From Shimia litoralis (GTDB lineage Bacteria; Pseudomonadota; Alphaproteobacteria; Rhodobacterales; Rhodobacteraceae): DNA of 64,000 nucleotides. The notes beneath the pieces were generated by a model. It did not search any database. It was given only the letters and a program-made list of their open reading frames with translations, and was not told the origin of the DNA. The translations under genes were made by a program, and so were the position numbers. The DNA lies in NCBI RefSeq assembly GCF_005518135.1, contig NZ_SULI01000002.1:1-64000 (forward strand), read 5' to 3'. Below, one piece after another: positions 38,757 through 47,655 of the stretch. Within the stretch, counting starts at the first letter, position 1, and every line of letters starts with the position of its first letter.

Positions 38757-39668
38757 CTAGGATGCTTTCCAGCAATCAAGAATATAACGGCTTGTCATCA
38801 AATCCAGATGCGCGCCGCCACCATTCTTGAACAAGGTGATGTCATCGTCTGACTGTCGCCCAAAGGCGTCGAGCGTATAGTAGTCGGCCACCAGATCGTC
38901 GCGTCGGATCGCCCCAGATTCTAGCGGTTTAATGAGCTCACCGATGTGTTCAACGGTGGTGTCAAAGCTATCCACGAAGACACGTGCACGCTGCATGCCC
39001 ACGTCATCAATTTCGCGCATGTCAGGGCGGTATGCCCCAATCAAATCGACATGTTGCCCTGGCTGCAGCCATTCGCCCCGTAGTGTGGGCGTCGATGACA
39101 TTGTGGCCGAGGTGATGATATCCGCGTCTCCGACAGCTTGCTCGAGATTTGTCGCAACCTTCAGTCCGGGTATCTCGGCCGCCATTTTGTCGGCATTGGC
39201 CTGTGTCCGGTTCCAGACCGTGAACTCTGCATTCGGAAATACAGAGCTGTAGGCAGCCCACAAGTTCCGCCCAACGGTACCAGCCCCCACAATCAAAATC
39301 TTGCCACTGTCTGGGCGTGCAAGACGGCGTGCCGCGAGCAAGCTGTCGCCAGCGGTCTTCCATTTGGTTACGAGATGGAAATCCAGCAAAGCCTCAAGAA
39401 TGCCGTGGGCATCATCAAACAAAGTCACCGCACCATGGATCATCGGAATGTCTTGAGCAGGGTTATCTGGGAAAATTGTGGCGGATTTGACCCCAATGCC
39501 CAAACCATCAATCCATGCCTGACGCTGAAGCAATGTATCTTTGCCACGATATAGCAGGCTGTCGGATATCTCTGCCTTGGGCAAGCTGTGACTTGCGGCC
39601 AGCGCATCGGTCAATCCGATCCAATCCAAGTTACGTTCGCCATCTTCAAACGAGATGATAGTCGTCAT
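38757..39668 (-). CDS. Ornithine cyclodeaminase/mu-crystallin family protein
   Basis: The 303-residue NAD(P)-dependent enzyme family includes ornithine cyclodeaminases, ketimine reductases and alanine dehydrogenases. The Rossmann motif is ILIVGAGTVGRNLWAAYSSV, followed by WNRTQANADKMAAE and DIITSATMSSTPTLRGEWLQ, then GAYRPDMREID. The Lys and Arg of the substrate site (KSATIFPDN) are present. Substrate specificity cannot be read. Its start overlaps the HAD phosphatase stop (ATGA). Confidence 0.88.
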   Translation of the reverse strand: MTTIISFEDGERNLDWIGLTDALAASHSLPKAEISDSLLYRGKDTLLQRQAWIDGLGIGVKSATIFPDNPAQDIPMIHGAVTLFDDAHGILEALLDFHLVTKWKTAGDSLLAARRLARPDSGKILIVGAGTVGRNLWAAYSSVFPNAEFTVWNRTQANADKMAAEIPGLKVATNLEQAVGDADIITSATMSSTPTLRGEWLQPGQHVDLIGAYRPDMREIDDVGMQRARVFVDSFDTTVEHIGELIKPLESGAIRRDDLVADYYTLDAFGRQSDDDITLFKNGGGAHLDLMTSRYILDCWKAS

Positions 39669-40285
39669 GTTGCGTCGTCCTTTTCCAACAAACCTTCGGC
39701 AATTAGCCGGTCAGCCCAACCTTGGGGATCCATGAAATGGTGTGTTTTCCAGCCTCTTGCGGCGGCGGCGTCTATGTTTTCTTGACGGTCATCGGCAAAC
39801 AGCAATGCCTCTGGCGCAAGGCCACAATCTGATTCTACATGCGCGTATATGTTCGCGTCGGGTTTGATCATCTTAAGATCACCGGAAACATAATATCGGT
39901 CAAACGTTTTCAGAAATTCATAGTGATCTTGGGAAATTGGAAAATTCTCAGCGCCGAAATTGGTCAGGGTAAAGACGGGAACTTTGCGCCTTTTGAGAGC
40001 CGCCAACAGTCTTACCGAATGGTCAATGGCCGGGCTGGCCAAGGCGTTCCAGTCATCATGCCACATCATAATTTCATCGTGCCAAGCCGGGTGGCGCTTT
40101 GCGTGTGCGACAATTGTTTCCTCAAATGGCGCCCCTGCATCAATGCCCAGATGCATTTCCAGAATATCGGTTTCGGTAAAAAAGGCTTCGCGACGCGATG
40201 GGCCAATCACGCGATCATAATAGGCTTCTGGCTGCCACCTGATTAGAACATTGCCGATGTCGAAAATTACCGCTTGACTGGCCAT
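39665..40285 (-). CDS. HAD family hydrolase (YihX-like)
   Basis: The 206-residue HAD phosphatase has motif I FDIGNVLIRW (the Asp-x-Gly variant seen in YihX-type sugar phosphatases), motif II TLTNFGAENF, the Lys in DLKMIKPDANIY and motif III LLFADDRQENIDAAAARGW. It is likely a cytoplasmic phosphatase for a small phosphorylated metabolite. It precedes and overlaps the cyclodeaminase-like gene, so the two may share a salvage role. Confidence 0.88.
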   Translation of the reverse strand: MASQAVIFDIGNVLIRWQPEAYYDRVIGPSRREAFFTETDILEMHLGIDAGAPFEETIVAHAKRHPAWHDEIMMWHDDWNALASPAIDHSVRLLAALKRRKVPVFTLTNFGAENFPISQDHYEFLKTFDRYYVSGDLKMIKPDANIYAHVESDCGLAPEALLFADDRQENIDAAAARGWKTHHFMDPQGWADRLIAEGLLEKDDAT

Positions 40286-40316
40286 GTGTGCTCTCTTGAA
40301 AATTTGTTGCTAAATT

Positions 40317-41285
40317 CTAACGGCGGGTGCGGGGGCGTGCCACCCCTTTGCTCGAGCCTTTCAAGCTTTCACGCCAGAAGACGAATAAACCTGATCCGAC
40401 AATCAATATCATACCCAACCATGAGGCAGGTTCTGGCCATTCCCCAAAGATTGCGACACCAAGTATCACGGCCATGGGCATCGCAGCGTACTCTAGTGGT
40501 GCGATAACGCTGGCTTCGCTCAATCTATAGGCCTGAGAGATGAAGAAGCCACCCAACGCCGAGCAAATCCCCAGAATACCAAATGTGAGGAAGTCGTCAG
40601 GAGATGGCCAAATCCATGGCCTCAAGAGAAACTCGAGCATTGGCCCGCCCTGACCGGAAAAGTTCCCATGTCCCAAGCCGATGCCAATGGCTCCGCTTAC
40701 AACCACAAAAGTGATCTGGATATATAGGGCCATAGTCGCGGCACTTTCGCTTGCGCCGATCTTTCGGGTCAAGATATGCAAAAAGGCATACGCCACCGCT
40801 GCAAACACGGGTAACAATAACGCGGGTTCAAAGCTGTCACCTCCGGGGCGTACCATCACAAGAACGCCCAGCATTCCAAGACCTACGGCGCTCCACCGCA
40901 GGATCCCCACAGTTTCCTTTAGCAAGACAACCGACAAGGCGGTGATGAAAAGGGGGCTAATGAAAAATACGGCAACGGCATCGGCCAACGGCAACACAGA
41001 CAGGCCCAAGAAAAAGGTCATATTGGCAAAGACAACACAGCACCCGCGCAGCAAGTGCATCCCCAGCCGGCGCGTTCGCATCACGCCGAAACCGCCGTTC
41101 ATAGGGACAACCACCGCCAGCAAAATAACAAGCGCAATGATCGAGCGTATCAGCACGATTTGATGTAACGCGTATCCACCTGATAGCAACTTGACCATGG
41201 CATCGTTCAGCGAAAAGAAAAACGTGGCGAGCAAGGCAGAGCTTGCGCCAAGCAGAACAGCATTCTGAGTCGGCGAGGACGTCAT
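40317..41285 (-). CDS. DMT family transporter (EamA-type)
   Basis: The 322-residue protein contains ten hydrophobic helices formed by two EamA repeats, for example LATFFFSLNDAMVKLLSGGY in the first and GICSALGGFFISQAYRLSEA in the second. Such carriers export amino acids or other metabolites. Its Ser/Lys/Arg-rich C-terminal tail is cytoplasmic. It lies 31 bases downstream of the HAD gene start on the same strand but the substrate is not inferable. Confidence 0.88.
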   Translation of the reverse strand: MTSSPTQNAVLLGASSALLATFFFSLNDAMVKLLSGGYALHQIVLIRSIIALVILLAVVVPMNGGFGVMRTRRLGMHLLRGCCVVFANMTFFLGLSVLPLADAVAVFFISPLFITALSVVLLKETVGILRWSAVGLGMLGVLVMVRPGGDSFEPALLLPVFAAVAYAFLHILTRKIGASESAATMALYIQITFVVVSGAIGIGLGHGNFSGQGGPMLEFLLRPWIWPSPDDFLTFGILGICSALGGFFISQAYRLSEASVIAPLEYAAMPMAVILGVAIFGEWPEPASWLGMILIVGSGLFVFWRESLKGSSKGVARPRTRR

Positions 41286-41350
41286 GGTACGTGCCTTTCA
41301 CGCTTAACCGTGCTGAGCCTGCTGCGCAGGCGACAGATTACAGATGTATA

Positions 41351-41803
41351 TTATCGGCGAGATGCTGCGCGAATTTCGCGCTCTAATGCTTCTAGGAAAC
41401 GCGATCTGTCGGCTTTGGTAAAGCCTTTTCCGCCACCTTGGCGAAATGGGTCGGCAGCGCGTAAATCTGCCATCAAATCCCGTGTCGCGAGGACATTGCC
41501 AATGTTGGCTTGGGTCAAGGCTTCGCCGTTGTGTTTTAGAACGCGCGCGCCTGCTTCGACGCATTTTGCGGCAAGCGGTATGTCACCCGTTACGACAATA
41601 TCTCCGACGCCTGCCCGATCAGCAATCCACATGTCGGCAATATCTGGGCCTTCGGGCACAATCACGTTCTCTACGAGAGGGTTCTGTGATGGCCGCAGGC
41701 CCCCGTTTGAGACGACAAACATGTGAAGCTTGTGGCGGGTTATCACGCGCTCTGCTTCGGCTTTCACCGGACATGCATCGGCGTCTATGTAAATGGCGGT
41801 CAC
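41351..41803 (-). CDS. YaiI/YqxD family protein (DUF188)
   Basis: The 150-residue protein matches the DUF188 family: it opens [17 protein letters not shown] with the acidic cluster, and contains [22 protein letters not shown] and the C-terminal [19 protein letters not shown]. The fold is PIN/NYN-like, suggesting a nuclease, but activity is unproven. It is a single gene between an EamA carrier and a glycosyltransferase. Confidence 0.9.
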   Translation of the reverse strand: MTAIYIDADACPVKAEAERVITRHKLHMFVVSNGGLRPSQNPLVENVIVPEGPDIADMWIADRAGVGDIVVTGDIPLAAKCVEAGARVLKHNGEALTQANIGNVLATRDLMADLRAADPFRQGGGKGFTKADRSRFLEALEREIRAASRR

Positions 41804-41821
41804 AAGAGCCCCTTTCCCAAG

Positions 41822-42733
41822 TTAGTGGCCATGACGCACATGTAATTGTGGGAGCATAAATGACCCGAAGCCGAGGTCGGATGCCATCAAGGCAAAGCCC
41901 TCAGTCTCGATATGTAACTGATAAGGTTCTTCAGGAAAGATTGCCCCTGCTTCAACCACATCGCGGCGCACAAGAAGAAATGTTCCCCCGACGCTATGCA
42001 GCGGCTCAATTTCGTGCGGCGAGTCAGGTGCCGGGTAATGTCTGAAGAATCCCATTGGCGGCTGATAAATGTCGTCCGAGACATAGTATTCTGCACATAA
42101 ATCCGAAACGGGGCGGGTGTAGAGGAAGGCATTTAGGCCAAAAGACCGCGACCCGTCCGGAACCAGACAGTTTGCCATCATCACAGGTGCATTAAATGAC
42201 AAGCATCGGCGCAGCGCGTCTGCGGGGATATCCATAAGGTCGACGTCAATAAACAGGGCAAACTCTGCTGGCGTGTCCAAATATGACTTCAGCAGGTGAT
42301 TGCGGCAGGTCGCAATGCCGGCCCGACGCTGTCTTTGAATAGACAAACGCGCGCGATCCGCTCGCGCACCAAATTCATGGCCAAGATCAAGTTTTTGCAG
42401 GTCGACTGAACCATACACGTCTTGCCGCTGGCGCAGGGCGTCTTGGGCGCGGGTAAAGGTGTCATCTGTCGAGTCGCCCTCGAGCAGATGCAGATGGATG
42501 CGATCTTTGGGATAATCCAACCCATCCAACAGAGCGAAGTATTGGTCCAGCATACCTGAGGCATTCTTACAGGGCGTCAGGATCGCGACATGAGGCACGT
42601 CAGGCCCCAATGGAGTGCTTTGGGGTAACGGGAATTCGGGCAACGTGTGCGTGAAACGGGTGAAGGTCGGCGCACGCTCGCGCATGCACCGCCGCTTCTT
42701 CCAAGCTTCACGTATATCCTGAAGGATGCCCAT
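41822..42733 (-). CDS. Anp1/Mnn9-like glycosyltransferase
   Basis: The 303-residue protein resembles the Anp1/Van1/Mnn9 (GT62-type) domain: VAILTPCKNASGMLDQYFAL, LHLLEGDSTDDTFTRA, then FALFIDVDLMDIPADALRRC with a DVD metal motif, and an end with FMLPQLHVRHGH. In yeast this family adds mannose; the bacterial acceptor is unknown. ATG at 42733 begins 7 bases after the fghA stop. A long upstream extension in frame lies inside fghA and is not real. It is probably co-transcribed with fghA. Confidence 0.82.
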   Translation of the reverse strand: MGILQDIREAWKKRRCMRERAPTFTRFTHTLPEFPLPQSTPLGPDVPHVAILTPCKNASGMLDQYFALLDGLDYPKDRIHLHLLEGDSTDDTFTRAQDALRQRQDVYGSVDLQKLDLGHEFGARADRARLSIQRQRRAGIATCRNHLLKSYLDTPAEFALFIDVDLMDIPADALRRCLSFNAPVMMANCLVPDGSRSFGLNAFLYTRPVSDLCAEYYVSDDIYQPPMGFFRHYPAPDSPHEIEPLHSVGGTFLLVRRDVVEAGAIFPEEPYQLHIETEGFALMASDLGFGSFMLPQLHVRHGH

Positions 42734-42740
42734 GATCTGC

Positions 42741-43571
42741 TCAGGCGTAGAGATGCTGTGCGTGGAAGGACACGTGATCTTCCATAAATGTGGACACAAA
42801 GAAATAGCTATGATCATAGCCTTTTTGCATGCGCAGCGTGATCTCTTGGCGACGCTCGGTCGCGGCATTCGCCAGTGCTTCTGGGCGTAGCAGGTCAAGG
42901 AATTGATCCTCGGAGCCTTGATCGACAAGAACCGCGCCATCAAAACCGCGCGCGCGCATCAAAAGCGAACTGTCGTGTGCGGCCCATTTGGTCTCATCAT
43001 CGCCAAGATACGCCGAAAGCTGTTTGCGTCCCCACTCAGCCCCCGTTGGGTTACAGATCGGTGCAAACGCCGAAACTGACCGAAAGCGACCAGGCAAGGA
43101 CATCGCGAGGGTCAAGGCACCATGCCCCCCCATCGAGTGGCCGGTAATCGCCTGCCGGCTCATGTCGAGCGCAAAATTTTCCTGAAGCAACGATGGCAAG
43201 TCTTCTGCGATATAGTCCCACATGTTGAAGTGGCGTGCCCAAGGGGCTTGGGTGGCATTTACATAAAATCCAGCGCCTTGGCCAAGATCATATGCGTCGT
43301 CATTGGCGACACCGTCGCCGCGTGGGCTGGTGTCGGGGAACACAACAGCTATGCCTTGCTCGGCCGCCCATGCTTGAGCACCGGCCTTGTTCATGGCGTT
43401 TTCATGGGTGCAGGTGAGGCCGGAAAGATACCAAAGAACAGGCACAGGACCGTCGTTGGCTTCTTCTGGCAGAAACAGGCCAAACGTCATCTCACAGCGG
43501 GTTGTTTGTGAGTGATGGCTATAGACGCCTTGCGTGCCACCAAATGCTTTGTTGACCGATACCGTTTCCAT
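42741..43571 (-). CDS. fghA: S-formylglutathione hydrolase
   Basis: This serine hydrolase releases formate and glutathione from S-formylglutathione, the second step of glutathione-dependent formaldehyde oxidation; AdhI at 46413 makes its substrate. The 276-residue enzyme has LSGLTCTHENAMNKAGAQ and the nucleophile elbow GHSMGGHG with Ser146, plus the C-terminal GYDHSYFFVSTFMEDH carrying the catalytic His. GGAGA precedes the ATG by 6 bases. Complete. Confidence 0.95.
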   Translation of the reverse strand: METVSVNKAFGGTQGVYSHHSQTTRCEMTFGLFLPEEANDGPVPVLWYLSGLTCTHENAMNKAGAQAWAAEQGIAVVFPDTSPRGDGVANDDAYDLGQGAGFYVNATQAPWARHFNMWDYIAEDLPSLLQENFALDMSRQAITGHSMGGHGALTLAMSLPGRFRSVSAFAPICNPTGAEWGRKQLSAYLGDDETKWAAHDSSLLMRARGFDGAVLVDQGSEDQFLDLLRPEALANAATERRQEITLRMQKGYDHSYFFVSTFMEDHVSFHAQHLYA

Positions 43572-43664
43572 GGGTGTCTCCGTTTTGAACCTGTGTCGTT
43601 ATGGCTAACGCAACGTGAGGCCTGTGAGCAAGAAAAACCGCACCAAAATCAGATCGATATCACA

Positions 43665-44594
43665 TTATAGCGCAGTCACCCATGCGATCACCAAGGACAC
43701 AGTGCCGACACTTAAAAGTGTCGAGAATAATATTGCTGCGGAGGCCCTGTGTGGGGCCACATTATAGTGTTGGGCAAGAATATAGACATTGCCAGCCACG
43801 GGCAGGGCCGCGGCGGAAATAATGACGCTGGCCGAATAGGTATCAATCGTAAATACCCACAGCGCGCCGATCGCGACCATGGCTGGATGAAGGACCAGTT
43901 TGCAAAATGATAACCACAGCGCAACGTTGACACGTTCGGCGGTCTTCGTGGCAAGAGATGCGCCAATGGCAAAAAGCGCACCAGGTGTGGCGGCGCCACC
44001 CAGAATGGACAGGAATTCATTTAGGGGTACGGGAATCGGAATTTGCAGCGCGGACCACGCCAGCCCAGCAGACATTGAGACAATCATAGGGTTTCGCAAT
44101 AACCCAAGCCCAACGGTTCTAAGGATTCCCCAAGACATACGCCCATCGCGCGCGCCGGTGATCAGAATGACAATCAGCGAAGAAAACACGATCAAGTCGA
44201 CTGCCAAGACCAGCATGACTGGTCCAATCGCATCGGGCCCAAGCAATAGCACCAGCATTGGAACTCCAAGGAAACCGACGTTTCCGATCACCGCGCATTG
44301 GGCTTCGATAGCGGCGGTGGGCACATCTAGTCGTCGCATGATGGCAATGAGAGTCGCCAGTGCATAGATGATGACCGTTCCGAACAGATAGGCCCCGATT
44401 AGATTCCAGTCGAGAACGTCGGCCAAAGACAGGTTGGCGGAAAACCGGAAGAGCATTGCTGACAATGCAAAGTAAAACACAAACTTCGTCAGATATGCCG
44501 TGGCTTCATGCGTGAAAAACCGGGTTCGGCCTGCCCAAAACCCTACCCCTATCAAGGCAAAGAATGGGAGTGTTTTGAGGAAAATTGCTAACAT
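43665..44594 (-). CDS. AEC family transporter
   Basis: A second auxin-efflux-carrier family protein (309 residues), with about ten hydrophobic helices, for example FFALIGVGFWAGRTRF at the start and ALFAIGASLATKTAERVNV in the second half. It may export or import a dicarboxylate or amino acid. It lies between fghA and mbfA on the same strand with gaps of about 90 bases, so an operon is possible but not needed. Confidence 0.87.
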   Translation of the reverse strand: MLAIFLKTLPFFALIGVGFWAGRTRFFTHEATAYLTKFVFYFALSAMLFRFSANLSLADVLDWNLIGAYLFGTVIIYALATLIAIMRRLDVPTAAIEAQCAVIGNVGFLGVPMLVLLLGPDAIGPVMLVLAVDLIVFSSLIVILITGARDGRMSWGILRTVGLGLLRNPMIVSMSAGLAWSALQIPIPVPLNEFLSILGGAATPGALFAIGASLATKTAERVNVALWLSFCKLVLHPAMVAIGALWVFTIDTYSASVIISAAALPVAGNVYILAQHYNVAPHRASAAILFSTLLSVGTVSLVIAWVTAL

Positions 44595-44690
44595 GTGAAC
44601 CTGTTATCACTGTTCCACCGCGCATCAAATGTTTGATTTCGGTCGGTGGAACAGGATCATTTCCGTTACAGGCAATTCCCATGCAGTATT

Positions 44691-45665
44691 TTAACCACTC
44701 CCGATAAGAACGCCTGCGGCGAATACCAGTGCGCCGCCAACAACCACCTGAAATGCGGCGCGGAAAAACGGTGTGTCCATAAACTTGTTTTGAATCCAGG
44801 CAATTGCCCAAAGCTCAATAAAGACAACGATAATCGCAATGACTGTGGCGGTCCAAAAGTCCGTGATCAAATAGGGCAGCGCATGGCCCAATCCCCCAAC
44901 CGTGGTCATGATCCCGGATGCAAAACCACGCTTGACTGGCGATCCACGCCCCGACAGTTCGCCATCGTCAGATGCCGCTTCGGTAAAGCCCATCGAGATA
45001 CCTGCGCCCACCGATGCGGCCAGCCCAACCAAGAAGGTTGTCCACGTATCCTGTGTGGCAAAGGCTGTTGCAAAGATTGGGGCCAGTGTGGATACCGACC
45101 CATCCATCAGACCCGCCAAGCCAGGTTGCACCCAGGTCAAAAGAAACTGTCTCTTGGCGACATCGTCTTCATTTTCACGTGGGGTGCCGTCCAAATGGAT
45201 GTGTTCCATATGGAGCGCTGTGTCTTGGTGGCCCGCCTCTGCCGCCGCCAGATCCCCAAGAAGCTTGCGCGTGTCTGCATCCGTACTTGCCGCCGCCGCG
45301 GCGAGATAGAAACGTTCGGCGTCGCGCTCCATGGCAGCCGCTTCGGTCCGAATACGATCTATTCCAAGGTTTTTCATCAACCAAACCGGACGTCGGGCAT
45401 AGAAACCAGCCACATGCTCTCGCCGTATCAAAGGGATAACGGAGCCAAATCGCGCCTGATGCAGGTCGATAAGCCGTTTGCGATGCTCGTCCTCTTCGGC
45501 GGCCATTGCCTCGAATATCTTGGTGGTCGCAGGAAAGTCGGCGCGCAGCATTTCTGCGTACGAGCGATAGATTCTTGCATCGTCTTCCTCGGACGAAATG
45601 GCCAACGCGATAATCTCTTGTTCATTTAGGTCACGAAAATGTCGGCGCTGTGAAAAAAATCGCAT
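44691..45665 (-). CDS. mbfA: Ferritin-like/VIT1 fusion iron exporter MbfA
   Basis: MbfA (membrane-bound ferritin A) is known in Agrobacterium and Bradyrhizobium as an iron exporter that protects against iron and peroxide stress. The 324-residue protein has an N-terminal rubrerythrin/ferritin-like domain with ligand-rich SSEEDDARIYRSYAEML and AAEEDEHRKRL and later AAAEAGHQDTAL, then a C-terminal VIT1/CCC1-like membrane domain (GLAGLMDGSVSTLAPIFATA, ASVGAGISMGFTEAASDDGE). GAGGA precedes the ATG. A perfect Irr-type box lies 12 bases upstream. Confidence 0.92.
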   Translation of the reverse strand: MRFFSQRRHFRDLNEQEIIALAISSEEDDARIYRSYAEMLRADFPATTKIFEAMAAEEDEHRKRLIDLHQARFGSVIPLIRREHVAGFYARRPVWLMKNLGIDRIRTEAAAMERDAERFYLAAAAASTDADTRKLLGDLAAAEAGHQDTALHMEHIHLDGTPRENEDDVAKRQFLLTWVQPGLAGLMDGSVSTLAPIFATAFATQDTWTTFLVGLAASVGAGISMGFTEAASDDGELSGRGSPVKRGFASGIMTTVGGLGHALPYLITDFWTATVIAIIVVFIELWAIAWIQNKFMDTPFFRAAFQVVVGGALVFAAGVLIGSG

Positions 45666-45676
45666 GGGTATCCTCG

Positions 45677-45697
45677 ATATTAGAATGGTTCTAATAT
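45677..45697 (-). promoter_or_regulatory. Irr (iron control element) box upstream of mbfA
   Basis: ATATTAGAA-TGG-TTCTAATAT is a perfect 9-base inverted repeat with a 3-base spacer. It contains TTAGAANNNTTCTAA, the core of the Irr-bound iron control element of alphaproteobacteria. It starts 12 bases upstream of the mbfA start codon, so bound Irr would block transcription in low iron, as reported for mbfA in rhizobia. Confidence 0.88.
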
Positions 45698-45760
45698 ACC
45701 GTGGTCAAATACAGAAACAAGTCTCTGTACAGTGTGATGCATGACCGAATCGATGTACGC

Positions 45761-45776
45761 TGAAATTTGAATTTCA
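45761..45776. promoter_or_regulatory. Palindrome upstream of the TetR gene, candidate operator
   Basis: TGAAATT-TG-AATTTCA is a perfect 7-base inverted repeat immediately ahead of the ribosome site of the divergent TetR gene. Autorepression by the TetR product is the simplest reading. Confidence 0.45.
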
Positions 45777-45786
45777 AAGGATTGTG

Positions 45787-46404
45787 ATGCAACTCCAGCC
45801 CCAACTGATGCGCAAAGGCCGTAAGCTTGATCAAGTGATTTCAGGTGCGCGAGAGGTGTTTTTCCGAGACGGCTTTGAAAGTGCGAGCATGGAAGACATC
45901 GCGCGCTCTGCGGGCGTGTCCAAAGCGACACTCTATAGTTACTTCCCTGACAAGGCGGCTTTGTTCATGGAGGTTGCCAGCACTGCAGTCGCGGATCACA
46001 CCGCCAAGATGGTCGAAACCGTCGATATTGATGCACCCGTCCGGGACGTGCTGTTGTGTACGGGGAAAAGCATGACCGCCTTCATGCTGAGTGATTTGGG
46101 TCGGCGGGTCTTTCGAATTTGCGTGGCCGAATCTGATCGGTTTCCTGACCTCGGGCGGCGGTTCTATTCGGCAGGCCCTGCATTTATCAGAGGACAATTG
46201 ATCGAATATCTGACCTGCGCCGTCTCTCGCGGAGAGCTTGCGATCGAGGATATCGAGTTGGCAGCGGATCAGTTTCCCGAGTTGTGTAAGGCGGATATGT
46301 TCCCGAGGCTGGTCTTTGGCATTGATGACGTCTTTAGCGAAAAAGAAATCGACCGCGTCGTTGCCGGCGCGGTCGAAACATTTATGGCGCGGTACGGGAC
46401 CTGA
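45787..46404 (+). CDS. TetR/AcrR family transcriptional regulator
   Basis: The 205-residue regulator has a TetR helix-turn-helix at about residues 15-58 (ISGAREVFFRDGFESASMED, IARSAGVSKATLYSYFPDKA) and a C-terminal ligand domain of the AefR-like kind (VFRICVAESDRFPDLGRRFY). Its ligand is unknown. ATG at 45787 has AAAGGA 5 bases upstream; a GTG directly before is also open. It is divergent from mbfA and converges on adhI with 8 bases between stops. Confidence 0.88.
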   Translation: MQLQPQLMRKGRKLDQVISGAREVFFRDGFESASMEDIARSAGVSKATLYSYFPDKAALFMEVASTAVADHTAKMVETVDIDAPVRDVLLCTGKSMTAFMLSDLGRRVFRICVAESDRFPDLGRRFYSAGPAFIRGQLIEYLTCAVSRGELAIEDIELAADQFPELCKADMFPRLVFGIDDVFSEKEIDRVVAGAVETFMARYGT

Positions 46405-46412
46405 TTTAGGTC

Positions 46413-47528
46413 CTAGAATTCCACAACGGCACGAATAGACTCGCCTTTGTGCATCAACTCGAAACCTTCGTTGATCTGTTCAAGGCTGAGTTTGTGCGTG
46501 ATCATGGGGTCAATTTCGATTTTGCCATCCATGTACCAGTCAACAATTTTTGGTACGTCGGTCCGACCAGATGCCCCACCAAAAGCCGTGCCACGCCATA
46601 CGCGGCCTGTGACAAGTTGGAATGGGCGCGTCGAGATTTCGGCGCCAGCGGGCGCCACACCGATAATGATGCTTTCTCCCCAGCCTTTGTGGGCGGCTTC
46701 CAATGCGGTGCGCATGACGTTCACGTTGCCGGTCGCGTCAAACGTATAGTCCGCCCCACCGCCCGTGATTTCAACCAGATGTGCGACCATATCCCCTTCG
46801 ACTTTTGACGGGTTCACAAAATCAGTCATGCCAAAGTGCGTGGCCATCTCGACCTTACTGTCGTTCAGATCCACGCCAACAATTTGATCTGCGCCGGCGA
46901 GTTTGAGGCCCTGAATGACATTGAGACCAATACCGCCCAAACCGAACACGATTGCGGTGGAGCCGATCTCGACTTTGGCTGTGTTTATCACCGCACCAAT
47001 GCCTGTGGTCACGCCGCAGCCGATATAGCAAATCTTGTCAAAGGGTGCGTCTTTGCGCACTTTGGCCAGCGCAATTTCAGGAACAACCGTGTGGTTCGCA
47101 AATGTCGAACAGCCCATGTAGTGATGGATAGGCGTGCCATCGAGCATCGAAAACCGTGTTGACCCATCCGGCAAAAGACCTTGGCCCTGAGTTGTGCGAA
47201 TGGATTGGCACAAGTTCGTTTTTGGGTTCAAGCAATAATCGCACTCGCGGCATTCCGGCGTGTAAAGAGGGATGACATGGTCGCCGACTTCGAGACTTGT
47301 CACTCCTTCGCCGACTTCGATCACGACACCTGCACCTTCGTGACCCAAGATGGCGGGAAAAATGCCCTCGGGGTCATCGCCCGAACGTGTGAACTCGTCC
47401 GTGTGGCATAGGCCTGTCGCCTTGATTTCGACGAGAACCTCGCCCGCGCGCGGGCCCTCAAGGTTTACTTCCATCACTTCAAGCGGTTGGCCCGGGGCGA
47501 CAGCTACGGCGGCTTTTGTACGCATCAT
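46413..47528 (-). CDS. adhI: S-(hydroxymethyl)glutathione dehydrogenase/class III alcohol dehydrogenase
   Basis: The enzyme oxidises the glutathione-formaldehyde adduct to S-formylglutathione with NAD. The 371-residue zinc alcohol dehydrogenase shows TGLCHTDEFTRSGDDPEGIF with the catalytic Cys, GHEGAGVV, the structural-zinc Cys cluster in TPECRECDYCLNPKTNLCQS, and the class III segment YMGCSTFANHTVV. The Rossmann motif is VFGLGGIGLNVIQG. AGGAGA lies about 9 bases before the ATG. Together with fghA it completes the formaldehyde-to-formate route. Confidence 0.95.
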   Translation of the reverse strand: MMRTKAAVAVAPGQPLEVMEVNLEGPRAGEVLVEIKATGLCHTDEFTRSGDDPEGIFPAILGHEGAGVVIEVGEGVTSLEVGDHVIPLYTPECRECDYCLNPKTNLCQSIRTTQGQGLLPDGSTRFSMLDGTPIHHYMGCSTFANHTVVPEIALAKVRKDAPFDKICYIGCGVTTGIGAVINTAKVEIGSTAIVFGLGGIGLNVIQGLKLAGADQIVGVDLNDSKVEMATHFGMTDFVNPSKVEGDMVAHLVEITGGGADYTFDATGNVNVMRTALEAAHKGWGESIIIGVAPAGAEISTRPFQLVTGRVWRGTAFGGASGRTDVPKIVDWYMDGKIEIDPMITHKLSLEQINEGFELMHKGESIRAVVEF

Positions 47529-47655
47529 CTAAAGTTTCTCCTGTTTGGGCCAAATGGTGAGCGAACCTGCGCCAGTTTTCAATAGGAGATGCGACGGTGA
47601 CTTGTGCGTGTGCGACAGATGTTGGCACAATCTTTTCAACTCGGGAGGGAATTTT

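Noticed and set aside
44646-45629. 327-codon plus-strand frame
   Set aside because: It is antisense to mbfA, whose ferritin and VIT domains are clear; the frame shows no motif or ribosome site.
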